A stretch of DNA of 64,000 nt from Nocardia iowensis (GCF_019222765.1 NZ_CP078145.1:8184001-8248000), one strand, 5' to 3'. Positions 37,247 to 47,191 are shown, numbered from the stretch's first letter. Notes: generated by a model from the letters alone, not told the origin. A program made the numbers and translations.

Positions 37247-37274
37247 GCGCCCGGCCCGGATCCCCTCCATCGCA

Positions 37275-37487
37275 TTACTTCTCGCCATCGGCATAGTTAC
37301 GCGCGTGCAATCCCTCGCTCGCGCGCAGCCGATTGGCGAGCACCGCCAAATAGTGCTGCGCCTCCATCGAGAGGCCGGCGGCCGTGCGCACCAGCTTGCG
37401 CAACGCGCCATTGTTCAACTGCTCGACCAAACTCCCGTCCGCATCGATTACCGCATCCGGGAGATAGGTGAAGTCTTCGGAATCCAA
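37275..37487 (-). CDS. Hypothetical protein, 70 residues
   Basis: A small soluble, helix-rich protein (LVEQLNNGALRKLVRTAAGL) starting at TTG, with GAGGGG about nine bases upstream. It has no recognised motif. Base composition and codon use fit coding sequence, but the rare start lowers certainty. It converges on the small membrane-protein gene. Confidence 0.6.
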   Translation of the reverse strand: MDSEDFTYLPDAVIDADGSLVEQLNNGALRKLVRTAAGLSMEAQHYLAVLANRLRASEGLHARNYADGEK

Positions 37488-37608
37488 GAGCCCGTCCCCT
37501 CAAACCTGTGTGCGCCGGATCAGCGCCTCGCATGTAGACAAGACACGGCGTTTCTCCCAACGGCACGCCGACAGTCACGTGATATGCGCCACTAACTTTC
37601 CGGCGATC

Positions 37609-38214
37609 TCACGGCTCACCGTTGACGACCGCGGTCATCGCGTCCAGGAATGACTGGCCGCCGGTGAGGTAGCCGCCGGCGATCGCGCCGACGACCAGGC
37701 CGATGGGGCCGGTGAGGATGCTGAAGAAGCCGAGGCCGACCAGGCTGCCGAGCAGGCCGCCGAGCAGGCCGCCCGCGACCACGCCGACGACGTTCTTGTT
37801 CAGCTCGGCGATCAGCCGGGCCATCGAGCTGATGGGCTGCATCTCGCCGATCGCCTCGGCATCGGCTTTCGGCGTGAGCACGAGTTCTCGCCCGTTGTCG
37901 CTGATCTGGTGCGCAACCGACAGCCTGCTGCCGGAAACCTCGTAGGTCAGTGGAACTCGGGCGACGACGGCACCCGCGGCGGAGGTCAGCGCGACCGCCG
38001 CGCCGTTGTCGGCCAGCGCGAAGGTGCCGCCCTCGACGGCCGTGGTGATCACTCCGGCGTTGTCGGTCAACACGGTGCGGTACCCGATTCCCTGCTCGAC
38101 GCCGGACGTCGACGGCTCATCGGGGGCCGACGTCTGGGCATGGACAGTCCCCGCAGCTATTCCTACCGCGGCGACGGCAAGCACGGTGGTGGCGGCGAAC
38201 AGGCCGAACTTCAT
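37609..38214 (-). CDS. Exported protein with C-terminal glycine-zipper region
   Basis: A 201-residue protein. A signal peptide (MKFGLFAATTVLAVAAVGIA, cleavage likely after VHA) is followed by a beta-rich domain to about residue 120. A Gly-rich hydrophobic segment (about 143-185, with VAGGLLGGLLGSLVGLGFF and VVGAIAGGYLTGG) resembles glycine zippers of membrane-inserting proteins. Function is unknown; similar proteins seem common in Nocardia, from memory. Confidence 0.8.
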   Translation of the reverse strand: MKFGLFAATTVLAVAAVGIAAGTVHAQTSAPDEPSTSGVEQGIGYRTVLTDNAGVITTAVEGGTFALADNGAAVALTSAAGAVVARVPLTYEVSGSRLSVAHQISDNGRELVLTPKADAEAIGEMQPISSMARLIAELNKNVVGVVAGGLLGGLLGSLVGLGFFSILTGPIGLVVGAIAGGYLTGGQSFLDAMTAVVNGEP

Positions 38215-38522
38215 TCAGCATTTCCTTCTCACGGGACGTCCGGCTCGGACAGCCAGATGACGTGTACAGCGACACGTAGCTTGTTGCCCAACAGGACAAT
38301 TGGTAAGAGTCCCGCCGGTCATCGTTGTCCAATTGTGACCTAGTCAAACGACCTGGACCAGCGCTGATGACGCGCCCGTGCGCCCGGAACGTGTTGCAGG
38401 GCAAAGGCTCGACGGGCAGGCGTCGCATGGTGTAAGCATTGCGTGAGCTGCAAAGTGCAAGTTTCAAACTTCGAACCCGGGTGGGGGCGGGGTCGAAGCG
38501 TTACCGCCATGGAGGACCTTTC
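38215..38522. other. Divergent intergenic region, 308 bp
   Basis: No gene is seen. It separates two divergent exported-protein genes. An 8-bp inverted repeat, ACAATTGG (38296-38303) and CCAATTGT (38329-38336), sits near the middle and could be a regulator site; each arm contains CAATTG. No clear -35/-10 pair was found. Confidence 0.4.
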
Positions 38523-39182
38523 GTGCCCAGCCCACGCAAACGTGCAGCAATAACCCTGTCGGTCTTCGTAATCGGAACGGCACTGGCGACGGCCGTGGTC
38601 GGCGCGGTCGCCCTGTCGCTGAATCCGCCCGAGGAGTCCACCGCCAACGGACAGGGACGTGCCGACGAGACCGGCAGCGCGGCAACCACGTCGATACCGC
38701 CCTCGGTGACCGAGGAACCCCAACTCCTGGCGACGACGACACCGCCGCCGCCCAGCTCCGCCGTTCGCGGCGCCGTCAATAAATCCGCCGCCGTCCTCCC
38801 GGTTCATGTGGGCGAGTGTGTGGAACTGCACGGCACCGGCGAGCACACCGTCATCGGGAAAACCGCCTGCGGCAGCGCGAATTCCACCTACCGGATCATC
38901 GAGAAAACGCAGGCGAACAGCCAGTGCCCCAGCGACGCCGACCACACCCACAACCACACCGGAACCGCACTCTGCCTGGACATCGATTGGATCGTAGACG
39001 GCTGCATGGAACTGGTTCCGCACCAACCGAAGCGCATCGACTGCACCGTCCGCGGTGTTCCCGACGCGGTCAAGGTGGTCGAAATCAAACAAGCCACCAC
39101 CGACGTCAACGCCTGCACCTCAGGCGACCGCGGAATCGTCTACCACCAACGCCAATTCGTCGTCTGCGTCGCCAGGTTGTGA
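38523..39182 (+). CDS. Membrane-anchored LppU/SCO3897-family protein
   Basis: A 219-residue protein with an uncleaved-looking N-terminal helix (AAITLSVFVIGTALATAVVG), a Thr/Pro-rich linker, and an extracytoplasmic domain with six to eight cysteines in the pattern of LppU/SCO3897 (VGECVELHG, KTACGSANSTYRII, ALCLDIDWIVDGCMEL). Unlike LppU it lacks a lipobox. GGAGG is seven bases before the GTG. Role unknown. It is convergent with the cytochrome c maturation operon. Confidence 0.82.
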   Translation: MPSPRKRAAITLSVFVIGTALATAVVGAVALSLNPPEESTANGQGRADETGSAATTSIPPSVTEEPQLLATTTPPPPSSAVRGAVNKSAAVLPVHVGECVELHGTGEHTVIGKTACGSANSTYRIIEKTQANSQCPSDADHTHNHTGTALCLDIDWIVDGCMELVPHQPKRIDCTVRGVPDAVKVVEIKQATTDVNACTSGDRGIVYHQRQFVVCVARL

Positions 39183-39205
39183 CGCTGCGCGACCAACCAG
39201 TCCGC

Positions 39206-40174
39206 TCAGTTGAGCCCGGCGTAGCTGTGCAGGCCGCTGATCACCATGTTGATGATGAAGAGGTTGAACAGCATGGCTACGAAACCGGCGACGTTGATCC
39301 AGGCCGCCTTGGTGTCGCGCCAACCCGAGGTGGCGCGGGCGTGCAGGTAGGCGGCGTAGAGGACCCAGGCGATGAAGGAGCAGGTTTCCTTGGGGTCCCA
39401 GCCCCAGAAGCGGCCCCAGGCGGCTTCGGCCCAAATGGCGCCGAGGATGACGCCAGCGCCGAAGAGGGGGAAGCCGATGATGGTGGCCTTGTAGGCGAGG
39501 CGGTCGAGGGTGCGGGCGTCGGGCAGGCGGCGGGCGATGGTGCCGAGGACGTTGGTGGACTCTTGGCCTTCGGGCTGGCGGAGGCGGAAGAGGAACAACA
39601 GGCTCGAGACACCGGCGAAGAGGAAGACGCCGCTGCCGATGCTGACGATGGTGACGTGGATCGGGAGCCAGAACGACTTCAGGGCCGGAACCACGGGGGC
39701 CGCGTCGGCGTAGAGGATGGTGCCCGCGAGGAACAGCAGGATCAGGACCGGGACGAGCAGGAACACCCACATCGACCGGTAGCGCTGCTCGCGCAGGAAG
39801 AGCGCGCCCATCAGGACCGCGGCGGCGGTCGCCATGGTGACGAACTCGTACATGTTGCCGAGCGGAAAACGGTGCGTCGCGAAGCCACGCAGCACGATCG
39901 AGGCGATGTGCAGGACGACGGCCACGACGAGCACCGAGAACGCCATGTTGCCGAGGCGCTCGGACAGCGACTTCTCCGGCGGACCGACGACGCGACCGGG
40001 CAGCGCGGGATCGTTGCCCGGCCCACCGACGGACACGAGTTCACGCTCGGCGACCTGACGGCTGCGCGCGGTGGCGTACTGCCAGATCAGCAGCACCAGC
40101 ACCAGCGCGTAGACCACGATCGCGGTCTTGAACGAGAAATCGCTGTAGCGCGCGATGGTCTCGTTGATCGGCAT
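39206..40174 (-). CDS. ccsB: Cytochrome c biogenesis protein CcsB (CcsA/ResC type)
   Basis: The heme-handling subunit of system II cytochrome c maturation. The 322-residue protein has about eight transmembrane helices. The heme-binding tryptophan-rich region is GRFWGWDPKETCSFIAWVLY, and histidines in helices (VVLHIASIV, LPIHVTIV) are likely heme ligands. It works with ResB to export and attach heme to apocytochromes. It is the last gene of the operon, beginning 2 bp after resB. Confidence 0.94.
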   Translation of the reverse strand: MPINETIARYSDFSFKTAIVVYALVLVLLIWQYATARSRQVAERELVSVGGPGNDPALPGRVVGPPEKSLSERLGNMAFSVLVVAVVLHIASIVLRGFATHRFPLGNMYEFVTMATAAAVLMGALFLREQRYRSMWVFLLVPVLILLFLAGTILYADAAPVVPALKSFWLPIHVTIVSIGSGVFLFAGVSSLLFLFRLRQPEGQESTNVLGTIARRLPDARTLDRLAYKATIIGFPLFGAGVILGAIWAEAAWGRFWGWDPKETCSFIAWVLYAAYLHARATSGWRDTKAAWINVAGFVAMLFNLFIINMVISGLHSYAGLN

Positions 40175-40176
40175 CT

Positions 40177-41838
40177 CTACTCTCCCGTGGTCTTCGCGGC
40201 GGCCGCCGAGTCGGGCCGCGCGTCGAGCAGGCGCGCGCGTAGCCGGTCGAACTCGCTGCCCCAGCCCGCTTGATCGGTCCGCGCAAGCCCGCCCATTTCT
40301 ACTACGGTGCGTCGTTTGCCCAACGTACCGGCTCGGTCCTCGTCGGGATAGACCCGGACCCAGATCCGGCGGCGCTTCACCAGCAACGAGACCAGCAGAC
40401 CCGCCATCATGGTCACCGCGCTGATCAGCACCCACTGCTGGGCCGGATCGTGCGACACCTGCAGGTTCACGAATTCCTCTGCACCGTCGAAGGTCACCTT
40501 GGTGCCGTTGGGCAGGCTGGTCGACTCGCCGGGGCGCAGGTTCACCCTGGCCTCCTTGCTCAGTCGCCCCTGCTTGACCTGCTCGGGGTCGAGCGCGAAC
40601 AGCGACTGCGGCTTGCCGGTGTCCAATCCGGTATCGCCACGGTAGATGTCGACGGCGACGGCCGGATCGTTCATCTCGGGAAACGCCGAAGTCATCAGGG
40701 TGCCGTGGAACAGCGCGGTCGGCGCGAACAGCCCCTCGATGGCGATCTGGTTCTTGCGGCGTTCCTCGTCGGTGGCGTACATGCCGCCGGGCGGGTCGAT
40801 CCGCAGCACCCCGCTGGACAGGAAGGTCATCGCGTCGTCCGGCCGCCACTGGATCGACTCGGTGCGAGTCTGTCCGTTCGGGAAGGTGACGGTGAACTTC
40901 GGCGCGAAACCGTGGCCCTGCAGATAGATGCGATCCCCCGCGACCCGCAACGGATGGTTCACCTGGATCTGGGTGGCCCGCCAGGTGTTGCTCTGCAGAT
41001 CGTCGCCGGACTGGTATTCGATATTCGAGGTGAACATCTCGGCTTGGCCGTTGGACAGGTAGTCGGCCTTGAAGTCCTTGACCCGCACGCAGATCGGCGC
41101 CATGCCGGTGCCGTCGTTGACATTGCCCGCCTTGAACGAGTCGAAGACGGCGGGCGAGGTGGTGCAGAAACCGGGACCGTTGTTCGCGATGACGATGACG
41201 CTGCCCTCGTAGCCGAACAGCTTGCCGACCGCGATGGCGATCAACAGTCCGACCAGGGCGAGGTGGAAGACGAGGTTGCCGAGTTCGCGGGTGTAGCCCT
41301 TCTCCGCGGCGAGGGTGATTTCACCGTCGCGAGTGCCGGGTCTGACCTCGGTTCGCCAGCCGCGCAACTCGTTACGCACCTGTGTGATGACATCATCCGG
41401 CGTCTGCTCGGCGGCGCCGGAGTAGTGGTGCGGCAGCCGGGTCAGGTTGCGCGGCGCCCGCACGGGCGGGGTGCGTAACGCGCGATAGTGGTCGACCGTG
41501 CGCGGCAGAATGCAGCCGACCAGCGAAATGAACAGCAGCACATAGATGGCCGTGAACCAGAAGCTGGCGAACACGTCGAACAGCTCGAACCGGTCCATCC
41601 ACGGACCGAGCGTCGGCCGGTCGGCAATGTATTGGGCGACCTTCTGCTCGTTGAGATTTCGCTGCGGCAGCAGCGCGCCGGGAATCGCGCCCAACGCGAG
41701 CAGGAACAACAGCACCAGCGCGGTGCGCATGCTGGTCAGCCCGCGCCAGGTATTGCGGACGAACGCCACGAGGCGGCCGAGCGGCGATTGCCGCGGCGGT
41801 GACACTGGTTCGCTCACCGGTTGGTCTGTCATGGTCAT
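40177..41838 (-). CDS. resB: Cytochrome c biogenesis protein ResB
   Basis: The partner of CcsB in system II. The 553-residue protein has three N-terminal membrane helices (about 40-60, 95-115 and 190-215), a large extracytoplasmic domain and a final helix near residue 475 ([18 protein letters not shown]). Typical segments are [20 protein letters not shown] and [17 protein letters not shown]. The ATG at 41838 overlaps the ccdA stop by four bases. Confidence 0.94.
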   Translation of the reverse strand: MTMTDQPVSEPVSPPRQSPLGRLVAFVRNTWRGLTSMRTALVLLFLLALGAIPGALLPQRNLNEQKVAQYIADRPTLGPWMDRFELFDVFASFWFTAIYVLLFISLVGCILPRTVDHYRALRTPPVRAPRNLTRLPHHYSGAAEQTPDDVITQVRNELRGWRTEVRPGTRDGEITLAAEKGYTRELGNLVFHLALVGLLIAIAVGKLFGYEGSVIVIANNGPGFCTTSPAVFDSFKAGNVNDGTGMAPICVRVKDFKADYLSNGQAEMFTSNIEYQSGDDLQSNTWRATQIQVNHPLRVAGDRIYLQGHGFAPKFTVTFPNGQTRTESIQWRPDDAMTFLSSGVLRIDPPGGMYATDEERRKNQIAIEGLFAPTALFHGTLMTSAFPEMNDPAVAVDIYRGDTGLDTGKPQSLFALDPEQVKQGRLSKEARVNLRPGESTSLPNGTKVTFDGAEEFVNLQVSHDPAQQWVLISAVTMMAGLLVSLLVKRRRIWVRVYPDEDRAGTLGKRRTVVEMGGLARTDQAGWGSEFDRLRARLLDARPDSAAAAKTTGE

Positions 41839-42680
41839 ATCGGCAACGTCACCTCGGAAACGAACGCGTCGCGCACCCAGCTGACGAACTGGTCCCACAT
41901 CCCGGTGACCAGCGCGATGCCGACCGCGACGAGCAGCATGCCCCCGACGACCTGAATGGTTCGCGAATTGCGGCGCAGCCAGCCGACACCGCGCAACGCG
42001 CTGGCGGACCCGAACGCCAGGATCACGAACGGCAGACCGAGACCGAGGCAGTAGGCGACGATGAGCGCCACCCCGCGCACCGCGGTGGTCCCGTCGGTGC
42101 CGGCGGCCACCGCCATCACGCCGGACAGCGTCGGGCCAAGGCATGGCGTCCAGCCGAGCGCGAATACGCCGCCGAGCAGCGGCGCGCCCGCGATGCTTGT
42201 CAGCCTGCGCGGTTCCATCCGGGTGTCGCGCTGCAACGCGGGCACCAGGCCGATGAAGACCAGGCCCATCAGGATGGTGACCACACCGCCGACGCGTTGC
42301 AGCAGTTCACGATTCACGTTCAAGGTCTGGATGACGCCGAAAACCGTCGCGGTGGCGAGCACGAACACGACGGTGAATCCCGCGACGAAAAGCCCCGCCG
42401 CACCGGCCACCCGCATCCGTCCGGCACGCGCGTCGCGCTTGGCCGCCTCGACGGCAACCGAACCCGACTGGGCCCCTTGGGCTTGCGCGACGGTGGCGGG
42501 CGGCGCCTCGGCACCGACCAGCCCGGCGAGGTAGGACAGATAACCCGGCACCAGCGGCACCACACACGGTGAAGCGAACGACACCAGTCCGGCCAGCAGG
42601 CAGGCCCCCAACGCCAGCAGCAACGGTCCGCTGGCGGCCGTCTGCTGGAACGAATCCCCCACGGCGGCAAGCACCATCAC
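41835..42680 (-). CDS. ccdA: Thiol:disulfide interchange membrane protein CcdA
   Basis: CcdA passes electrons from cytoplasmic thioredoxin across the membrane to ResA-like proteins, keeping apocytochrome cysteines reduced. The 281-residue protein has six or more helices and the two redox cysteines C39 ([14 protein letters not shown]) and C180 ([10 protein letters not shown]). It overlaps resB by ATGA. A small unknown gene lies just upstream. Confidence 0.95.
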   Translation of the reverse strand: MMVLAAVGDSFQQTAASGPLLLALGACLLAGLVSFASPCVVPLVPGYLSYLAGLVGAEAPPATVAQAQGAQSGSVAVEAAKRDARAGRMRVAGAAGLFVAGFTVVFVLATATVFGVIQTLNVNRELLQRVGGVVTILMGLVFIGLVPALQRDTRMEPRRLTSIAGAPLLGGVFALGWTPCLGPTLSGVMAVAAGTDGTTAVRGVALIVAYCLGLGLPFVILAFGSASALRGVGWLRRNSRTIQVVGGMLLVAVGIALVTGMWDQFVSWVRDAFVSEVTLPI

Positions 42681-42738
42681 TCAGCCACCGTGGTCACGCG
42701 GGACATGGTCGGGAACCGCGACGCCGCTGGAACGGGGC

Positions 42739-42990
42739 TCACACGCCCTCACCCTCCGGCGTCTCCTCGGCCGGTTCGGCATCGCCGCGCAACACCACGC
42801 GCTGTTCGGTCGTCTCCTCCGTGGTGTCGAACAGCACGGCGAAGTCGAGCAGCGAGTCCGCCGCGACGCTGCGCGGCACGGTGGCAATGCCCTTCCATCG
42901 GTCGTCGACGGCCCAGGCGCCGCCGATACGGCGGGCACCCTGCCGGGGGCGACAGGCACGCAGGGTACGGGTACGACGATCGCGATTCAC
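42739..42990 (-). CDS. Small unknown gene inside the cytochrome c maturation operon
   Basis: An 83-residue product with no recognised domain. It has a very basic N-terminus (RDRRTRTLRACRPRQGARR), a middle with VPRSVAADSLLDFAVLFD and an acidic tail (EETPEGEGV). It has no signal peptide. Its GTG overlaps the resA TGA by four bases (GTGA), the same coupling as other genes here, which argues that it is translated. It does not correspond to a gene I recall in the mycobacterial operon. Confidence 0.62.
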   Translation of the reverse strand: MNRDRRTRTLRACRPRQGARRIGGAWAVDDRWKGIATVPRSVAADSLLDFAVLFDTTEETTEQRVVLRGDAEPAEETPEGEGV

Positions 42991-43631
42991 TGTGCTTCCT
43001 CCGAGGCGATTCTTTGAACGATCGGTTGCAGATCGTCGGCCAGCAACGAGCGCAGGAACACCGCGGCGACGCGGTGCTGACGATCCAGGATCAGGGTGGT
43101 GGGAATGACGCTGGTCGGGAAATTGCCACCGAGTGCGAGCAGGGTGCGCATGGACGGGTCATAGATGGACGGGTAGCCGACCTTGTTGTCGACGACGAAG
43201 TCCTGCGCCTTGTCCTGCTGCGGGTCACGGACGTTGATGCCGAGGAAGGCGACGCCGCTGTCTTTCGTTGCCGCGTAGACCTTTTCGAGCGCGGGCGCCT
43301 CGGCGCGGCAGGGACCGCACCACTGGCCCCACAGGTTGAGGACGACGACCTTGCCGGGGAAATCGGCCACCGAGACGGTCTTGCCCGTGGTCATCAGATC
43401 GGGTCCGGCCAGCTTGCCGATGGTGCCGCGCGAGCTCGGCGGGTCGTAGAAGATCTCGGTTTTGCCGCCGGGTGAGACGAATTCGAAGGTGCCGCCGGAG
43501 GCCACCGCGTCCTTACCGCTCGAGCAGCCGGCGAGCGCGGCGATCAATGCCACGCACGCCAGCAGAGCCGGAACTACCCGCCGGGCAGCGCGCGCGGCGG
43601 GCGGTGTGACGGACGGGGTGGACCAGTTCAT
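42987..43631 (-). CDS. resA: ResA/TlpA-type thioredoxin-fold lipoprotein
   Basis: A 214-residue extracytoplasmic thiol reductase for cytochrome c maturation. It has a lipoprotein signal with lipobox LAGC (C36) and a thioredoxin domain with WCGPC (C105, C108). The cis-Pro region is VIPTTLILDRQHRV. It probably receives electrons from CcdA and reduces the CXXCH cysteines of apocytochromes. It overlaps both flanking genes by four bases. Confidence 0.95.
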   Translation of the reverse strand: MNWSTPSVTPPAARAARRVVPALLACVALIAALAGCSSGKDAVASGGTFEFVSPGGKTEIFYDPPSSRGTIGKLAGPDLMTTGKTVSVADFPGKVVVLNLWGQWCGPCRAEAPALEKVYAATKDSGVAFLGINVRDPQQDKAQDFVVDNKVGYPSIYDPSMRTLLALGGNFPTSVIPTTLILDRQHRVAAVFLRSLLADDLQPIVQRIASEEAQ

Positions 43632-44689
43632 GCGCCGTGTACCGAGGGGTCCGAACCACCCGCGGGCTCGGAGTAAACGATGTCGACGAGAGTGTCGCCC
43701 TGGTAGACCAGCGACGTCAGCGACGCGAGCGAGCACTGCCGCTGCCGCGGGTCGTGCCAGAGCCGCTGCCCCTGCAGGAACCGGCGCAGCGTCCAGACCG
43801 GCAGCTGATGCGACACCAGCACCGCCTCGCGCCCGGCCGCCTCGACGCGTGCCTTGTTCACCGCGGCCAGCATCCGGTGCGCGATCTGCAGGTACGGCTC
43901 GCCCCAGGACGGGGTGAACGGATCGCGCAGCTTCCACCAGTGTCGTGGCTTGCGCAGCGCGCCGTCACCGACGGAGACCCGCAGACCCTCGAAGGTGTTG
44001 CCCGCCTCGATCAGGTTCTCATCGGTTCGCACGATCAGATGATGTTGCGTGGCAATGGGTTCCGCGGTCTCCTGGGCCCGCTGCAGCGGCGAGGCGATGA
44101 CCACGGCGATGTCGTGATCGGTCAGCGCGCGCGCGACGGCGCCCGCCTGCGACCGGCCGGTCACCGACAGGCTGAACCCGGGCAGCCTGCCGTAGAGAAT
44201 CCCGTTCGGGTTGTGCACCTCACCGTGCCGCAGCACGTGCACGATCGTCTCCACGGGCGCGGTGCCGGCATCGTGCACTCGCTGTTCCGCGCTGGCGGCG
44301 TTCGGCATGGACGCCGAACCCGTTGCGGCACTGGCGTTTTCCTCGTCCGACGGGGTCTTGTCGCCCGATGCGGCGGCGGCGAATTGAGCGCCCGCATCGA
44401 TCACCGTGGACTCGGCAGCCGAATCCGCGACCGGCGCGGCACCCAAACCGGCCACACCGGATTCGACGGCACCCGACGCGGGGCGGGAATCGGCGACCGG
44501 CGCGGTACCAAGCCCGGCGACCGACCCGGCCGCGGCGGACTCGGTACTCGACTCGACAGCATCCGACTCGGCGGCAGGCTCGATACCCGGCTCGACGGCA
44601 TCGGCGGTACTCGCCACGTCGGCGGGGTCGGTGGCGGACTGTGCTAGCTCGCGCTTGTCGGCATCGGGCTGATCGTGATCGGAGCTCAC
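43628..44689 (-). CDS. Histidine phosphatase with long disordered N-terminal repeats
   Basis: A 353-residue protein. The C-terminal half (about 150-353) is a phosphoglycerate-mutase-like phosphatase with the catalytic [12 protein letters not shown] and the second His region [12 protein letters not shown]. The N-terminal 145 residues are Ala/Ser/Glu/Asp-rich and contain a near repeat ([13 protein letters not shown] and [13 protein letters not shown]). Mycobacteria have a phosphatase at this operon position. The GTG at 44689 overlaps the hemL stop (GTGA), which fixes the start. Confidence 0.9.
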   Translation of the reverse strand: MSSDHDQPDADKRELAQSATDPADVASTADAVEPGIEPAAESDAVESSTESAAAGSVAGLGTAPVADSRPASGAVESGVAGLGAAPVADSAAESTVIDAGAQFAAAASGDKTPSDEENASAATGSASMPNAASAEQRVHDAGTAPVETIVHVLRHGEVHNPNGILYGRLPGFSLSVTGRSQAGAVARALTDHDIAVVIASPLQRAQETAEPIATQHHLIVRTDENLIEAGNTFEGLRVSVGDGALRKPRHWWKLRDPFTPSWGEPYLQIAHRMLAAVNKARVEAAGREAVLVSHQLPVWTLRRFLQGQRLWHDPRQRQCSLASLTSLVYQGDTLVDIVYSEPAGGSDPSVHGA

Positions 44690-46023
44690 GCGCGGGATCC
44701 TTCGGGAGTGGCGGCCGCGGCCGCGTGTGCGGCGGCGGGCAGGGCGGCGGCGATACGGTCGAATGCGTCCTCGTCGAGCGCCGCGGAGACGAACCACGCC
44801 TCGAAGGCGCTCGGCGGCGCGTACACGCCACCGTCCAGCAGTGCGTGGAAGAACGCGGGGTAGCGCCAGGTCTGGCTCGCCTTGGCGGCGGCGTAGTCGG
44901 TGACCGGGCGTTCGGCGAAGAACACGCTCACCATATTGCCCGCGAATTGCACCTGGTGCGCAACGCCTGCGGCACTGAGCGATTCACCGAACAATGCGCC
45001 GAGCCGTTGCGCGTTGCGGTCGAGCGCCGCGTACACCGCGTCGTCGGCCGCGCGCAGCGTGGCCAGGCCCGCGGCGACCGCGACCGGGTTACCGGACAGC
45101 GTGCCCGCTTGGTAGACCGGGCCGAGCGGGGCCAGGTGATTCATGATCTCGGTGCGGCCACCGAACGCGGCGGCGGGCAGGCCGCCGCTCATCACCTTGC
45201 CGAAGGTGTAAAGGTCGCCCGCGACGCCCTCGCGACCGAACCAGCCCGCGCGGCTCACGCGGAAACCCGTCATCACCTCGTCCATGATGAGCAGCGCGCC
45301 ATTGTCGGCGGTCAGCTTCCGTAGCCCCGCGTTGAAGCCGGGCAGCGGCGCGACCGCGCCCATATTGCCCGCCGCGGCCTCGGTGATCACACAGGCGATC
45401 GCGTCGGGGTGGGCGGCGAACGCGGCGGCGACGGCGTCGAGGTCGTTGTAGGGCAGCACGATGGTGTCGGCCGCCTGCGCGCCGGTGACGCCGGGCGAGG
45501 TCGGCAGGCCAAGAGTGGCGACGCCGGAGCCAGCGTCGGCGAGCAGCGCGTCGACGTGACCGTGGTAGCAGCCGGAAAATTTGATGATCTTGGCGCGCCC
45601 GGTGTAGCCGCGGGCCAGGCGGACCGCGCTCATGGTGGCCTCGGTGCCCGAGTTCACCAGGCGCACCCGGTCCACCGGCGCGACGCGTTCGATGATGGCC
45701 TCGGCCAACTCGATCTCCGCCTCGGTCGGCGCCCCGAAGGACAGCCCGCCGACCGCGGCCCGCTGCACCGCGTCGACCACCGCGGGGTGCGCGTGCCCGA
45801 GAATCATCGGGCCCCACGAGCACACCAGGTCGACGTACTCGTTGCCGTCGGCGTCGACCAGGGTGTAACCGTGCGCGGACGCGATGAATCGCGGTGTGCC
45901 GCCAACGGAGTTGAAGGCACGCACCGGAGAGTTGACACCCCCCGGGATCGCCGAACACGCCCGGTCGAAGAGCTGAGCGGAAACCGGCACCGATGCGCTG
46001 GTCACGCGCGGAGAAGAACTCAC
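44686..46023 (-). CDS. hemL: Glutamate-1-semialdehyde 2,1-aminomutase
   Basis: HemL converts glutamate-1-semialdehyde to 5-aminolevulinate, using PLP. The 445-residue protein has the PLP lysine in [18 protein letters not shown], the preceding [13 protein letters not shown] and the N-terminal [12 protein letters not shown]. The GTG start has GGAGG very close (two bases), so a GTG eight codons later is a possible alternative. It heads the operon with the cytochrome c maturation genes. Confidence 0.95.
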   Translation of the reverse strand: MSSSPRVTSASVPVSAQLFDRACSAIPGGVNSPVRAFNSVGGTPRFIASAHGYTLVDADGNEYVDLVCSWGPMILGHAHPAVVDAVQRAAVGGLSFGAPTEAEIELAEAIIERVAPVDRVRLVNSGTEATMSAVRLARGYTGRAKIIKFSGCYHGHVDALLADAGSGVATLGLPTSPGVTGAQAADTIVLPYNDLDAVAAAFAAHPDAIACVITEAAAGNMGAVAPLPGFNAGLRKLTADNGALLIMDEVMTGFRVSRAGWFGREGVAGDLYTFGKVMSGGLPAAAFGGRTEIMNHLAPLGPVYQAGTLSGNPVAVAAGLATLRAADDAVYAALDRNAQRLGALFGESLSAAGVAHQVQFAGNMVSVFFAERPVTDYAAAKASQTWRYPAFFHALLDGGVYAPPSAFEAWFVSAALDEDAFDRIAAALPAAAHAAAAATPEGSRA

Positions 46024-46187
46024 GACCTCCAGTGTCTCAGCCCGATCGGAACGGGTCGACGACAGGGTGTAGTGGTGGTGACGCAGACCGCAACACGCCG
46101 GGACGCTGTTTACGCCGTATTCGGTCGCCGCAAGATTGCTGGTGCGTAATCTCGGGCGTCAACATTCATCTGCCCCGGAGGATCTCT

Positions 46188-46571
46188 ATGCGGTTTGCCA
46201 TGTTCAGTGCTGCGGTGTCGACGGTGCTCGTCGGCGCGGCCGTCGCGTTCGGCGCGGGTTCGGCCGCCGCTGCTGATCCGGTCGTGCAGCCCGACCGGAT
46301 CGGCTTGCAACTGAGTCATGCGGAAACCAGGGTCGTAGCCGACGGACCCATCCCGGCGGTGATCACCATGTTCGTACCGCTCAACCGGATCGGTGTCGGT
46401 CTGAAGGCCGACACCGGCATCTACAAGGACGAGAACGGTGGCGTGCACGCGTCGCTGCGGCAGGCGATCATGGAAGCGGCCAACCATCCCGATGGGACGA
46501 TCACCCTGTACCTGAACGCCCCGGGTACCCGCAACGGCCGCGTGCTCGACATGTACCAGAACTGGAACTAG
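46188..46571 (+). CDS. Small exported protein
   Basis: A 127-residue protein with a clear signal peptide (MRFAMFSAAVSTVLVGAAVA, cleavage after AAA). The mature domain is about 100 residues, with no cysteines and a C-terminus NGRVLDMYQNWN. GGAGG lies seven bases before the ATG. I do not recognise a family. It is divergent from hemL and convergent with a two-cysteine exported-protein gene. Confidence 0.78.
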   Translation: MRFAMFSAAVSTVLVGAAVAFGAGSAAAADPVVQPDRIGLQLSHAETRVVADGPIPAVITMFVPLNRIGVGLKADTGIYKDENGGVHASLRQAIMEAANHPDGTITLYLNAPGTRNGRVLDMYQNWN

Positions 46572-46576
46572 CGCAC

Positions 46577-46819
46577 TCAGGCGTACATGCAGGGCACCTG
46601 CGCCGAGATGGTGTGCAGGTGGCACATGAACGCGTTGTACGGGCCCGCGGAACCGGAATCCGGCACCAGAACCGGTGCGTCGACCGAGCTCAGCGGTGCG
46701 TCGACGGCACCCGCCGGCTCGAGCGGAAGTCCGGGATTCGCACCCGCTGGCCCGGCGCCGATTCCGATCGCGGCGGCAAACGCCAGTGCGGCACAGACTT
46801 TCACAGCAAGCCGGTTCAT
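46577..46819 (-). CDS. Small exported two-cysteine protein (PGLPLE type)
   Basis: An 80-residue precursor. The signal peptide covers about residues 1-29 (VKVCAALAFAAAIGIGAG). The mature chain begins NPGLPLEPAG, is rich in Ala/Pro/Ser, and ends with two cysteines (AFMCHLHTISAQVPCMYA). The same plan, including PGLPLE, recurs in the gene at 52431-52697, and the two-cysteine end also at 46903-47142. A disulfide-closed C-terminal loop is likely. The start at 46819 has AAGGA nine bases upstream. Confidence 0.72.
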   Translation of the reverse strand: MNRLAVKVCAALAFAAAIGIGAGPAGANPGLPLEPAGAVDAPLSSVDAPVLVPDSGSAGPYNAFMCHLHTISAQVPCMYA

Positions 46820-46902
46820 CAAACCCAATCCTTCATCGACACACATATAGCTGACGGCCGAAATACTAACGGCCGCAGGGGCTCTCCCGCCTCTCCGAGC
46901 TC

Positions 46903-47142
46903 TTAGGTAATGCCGATGCACCACAGGGCGAAGCCGGTGGTCACCAGGCAGGCCAGTGGGGTGGGTAGGGCGTGCAACAGCGGTGGCGGCGCGCTTTGGA
47001 TGAGCACCGGAACCGCCGCTGGCGGTGGGGCCGGGGACATTTCGGCGGGTGCGGCGGCCGCCGGAGCCACCGTTGCGGCGCCGATCATGCCGACGGCCGC
47101 CGCGCCGAGCAGTGTTCGCTTGACAGTGACTGTGGCTTCCAT
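46903..47142 (-). CDS. Small exported two-cysteine protein
   Basis: A 79-residue precursor with signal peptide (LLGAAAVGMIGAATVAPAAA). The mature chain is Pro/Ala-rich and ends with PLACLVTTGFALWCIGIT. The C-terminal C-x(9)-C arrangement resembles the neighbouring gene at 46577 and the one at 52431. The Shine-Dalgarno sequence is weak, so the start could lie a few codons later. No function known. Confidence 0.68.
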   Translation of the reverse strand: MEATVTVKRTLLGAAAVGMIGAATVAPAAAAPAEMSPAPPPAAVPVLIQSAPPPLLHALPTPLACLVTTGFALWCIGIT

Positions 47143-47191
47143 GGATTCGATGTTCCCGCGATCCGCGGGCCGAAACGGTGTCGGCGGCGGG

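Noticed and set aside
40177..42144. ResB frame extended upstream to 42144
   Set aside because: The added part is the arginine-rich shadow of ccdA; the ATGA overlap at 41838 marks the true start.
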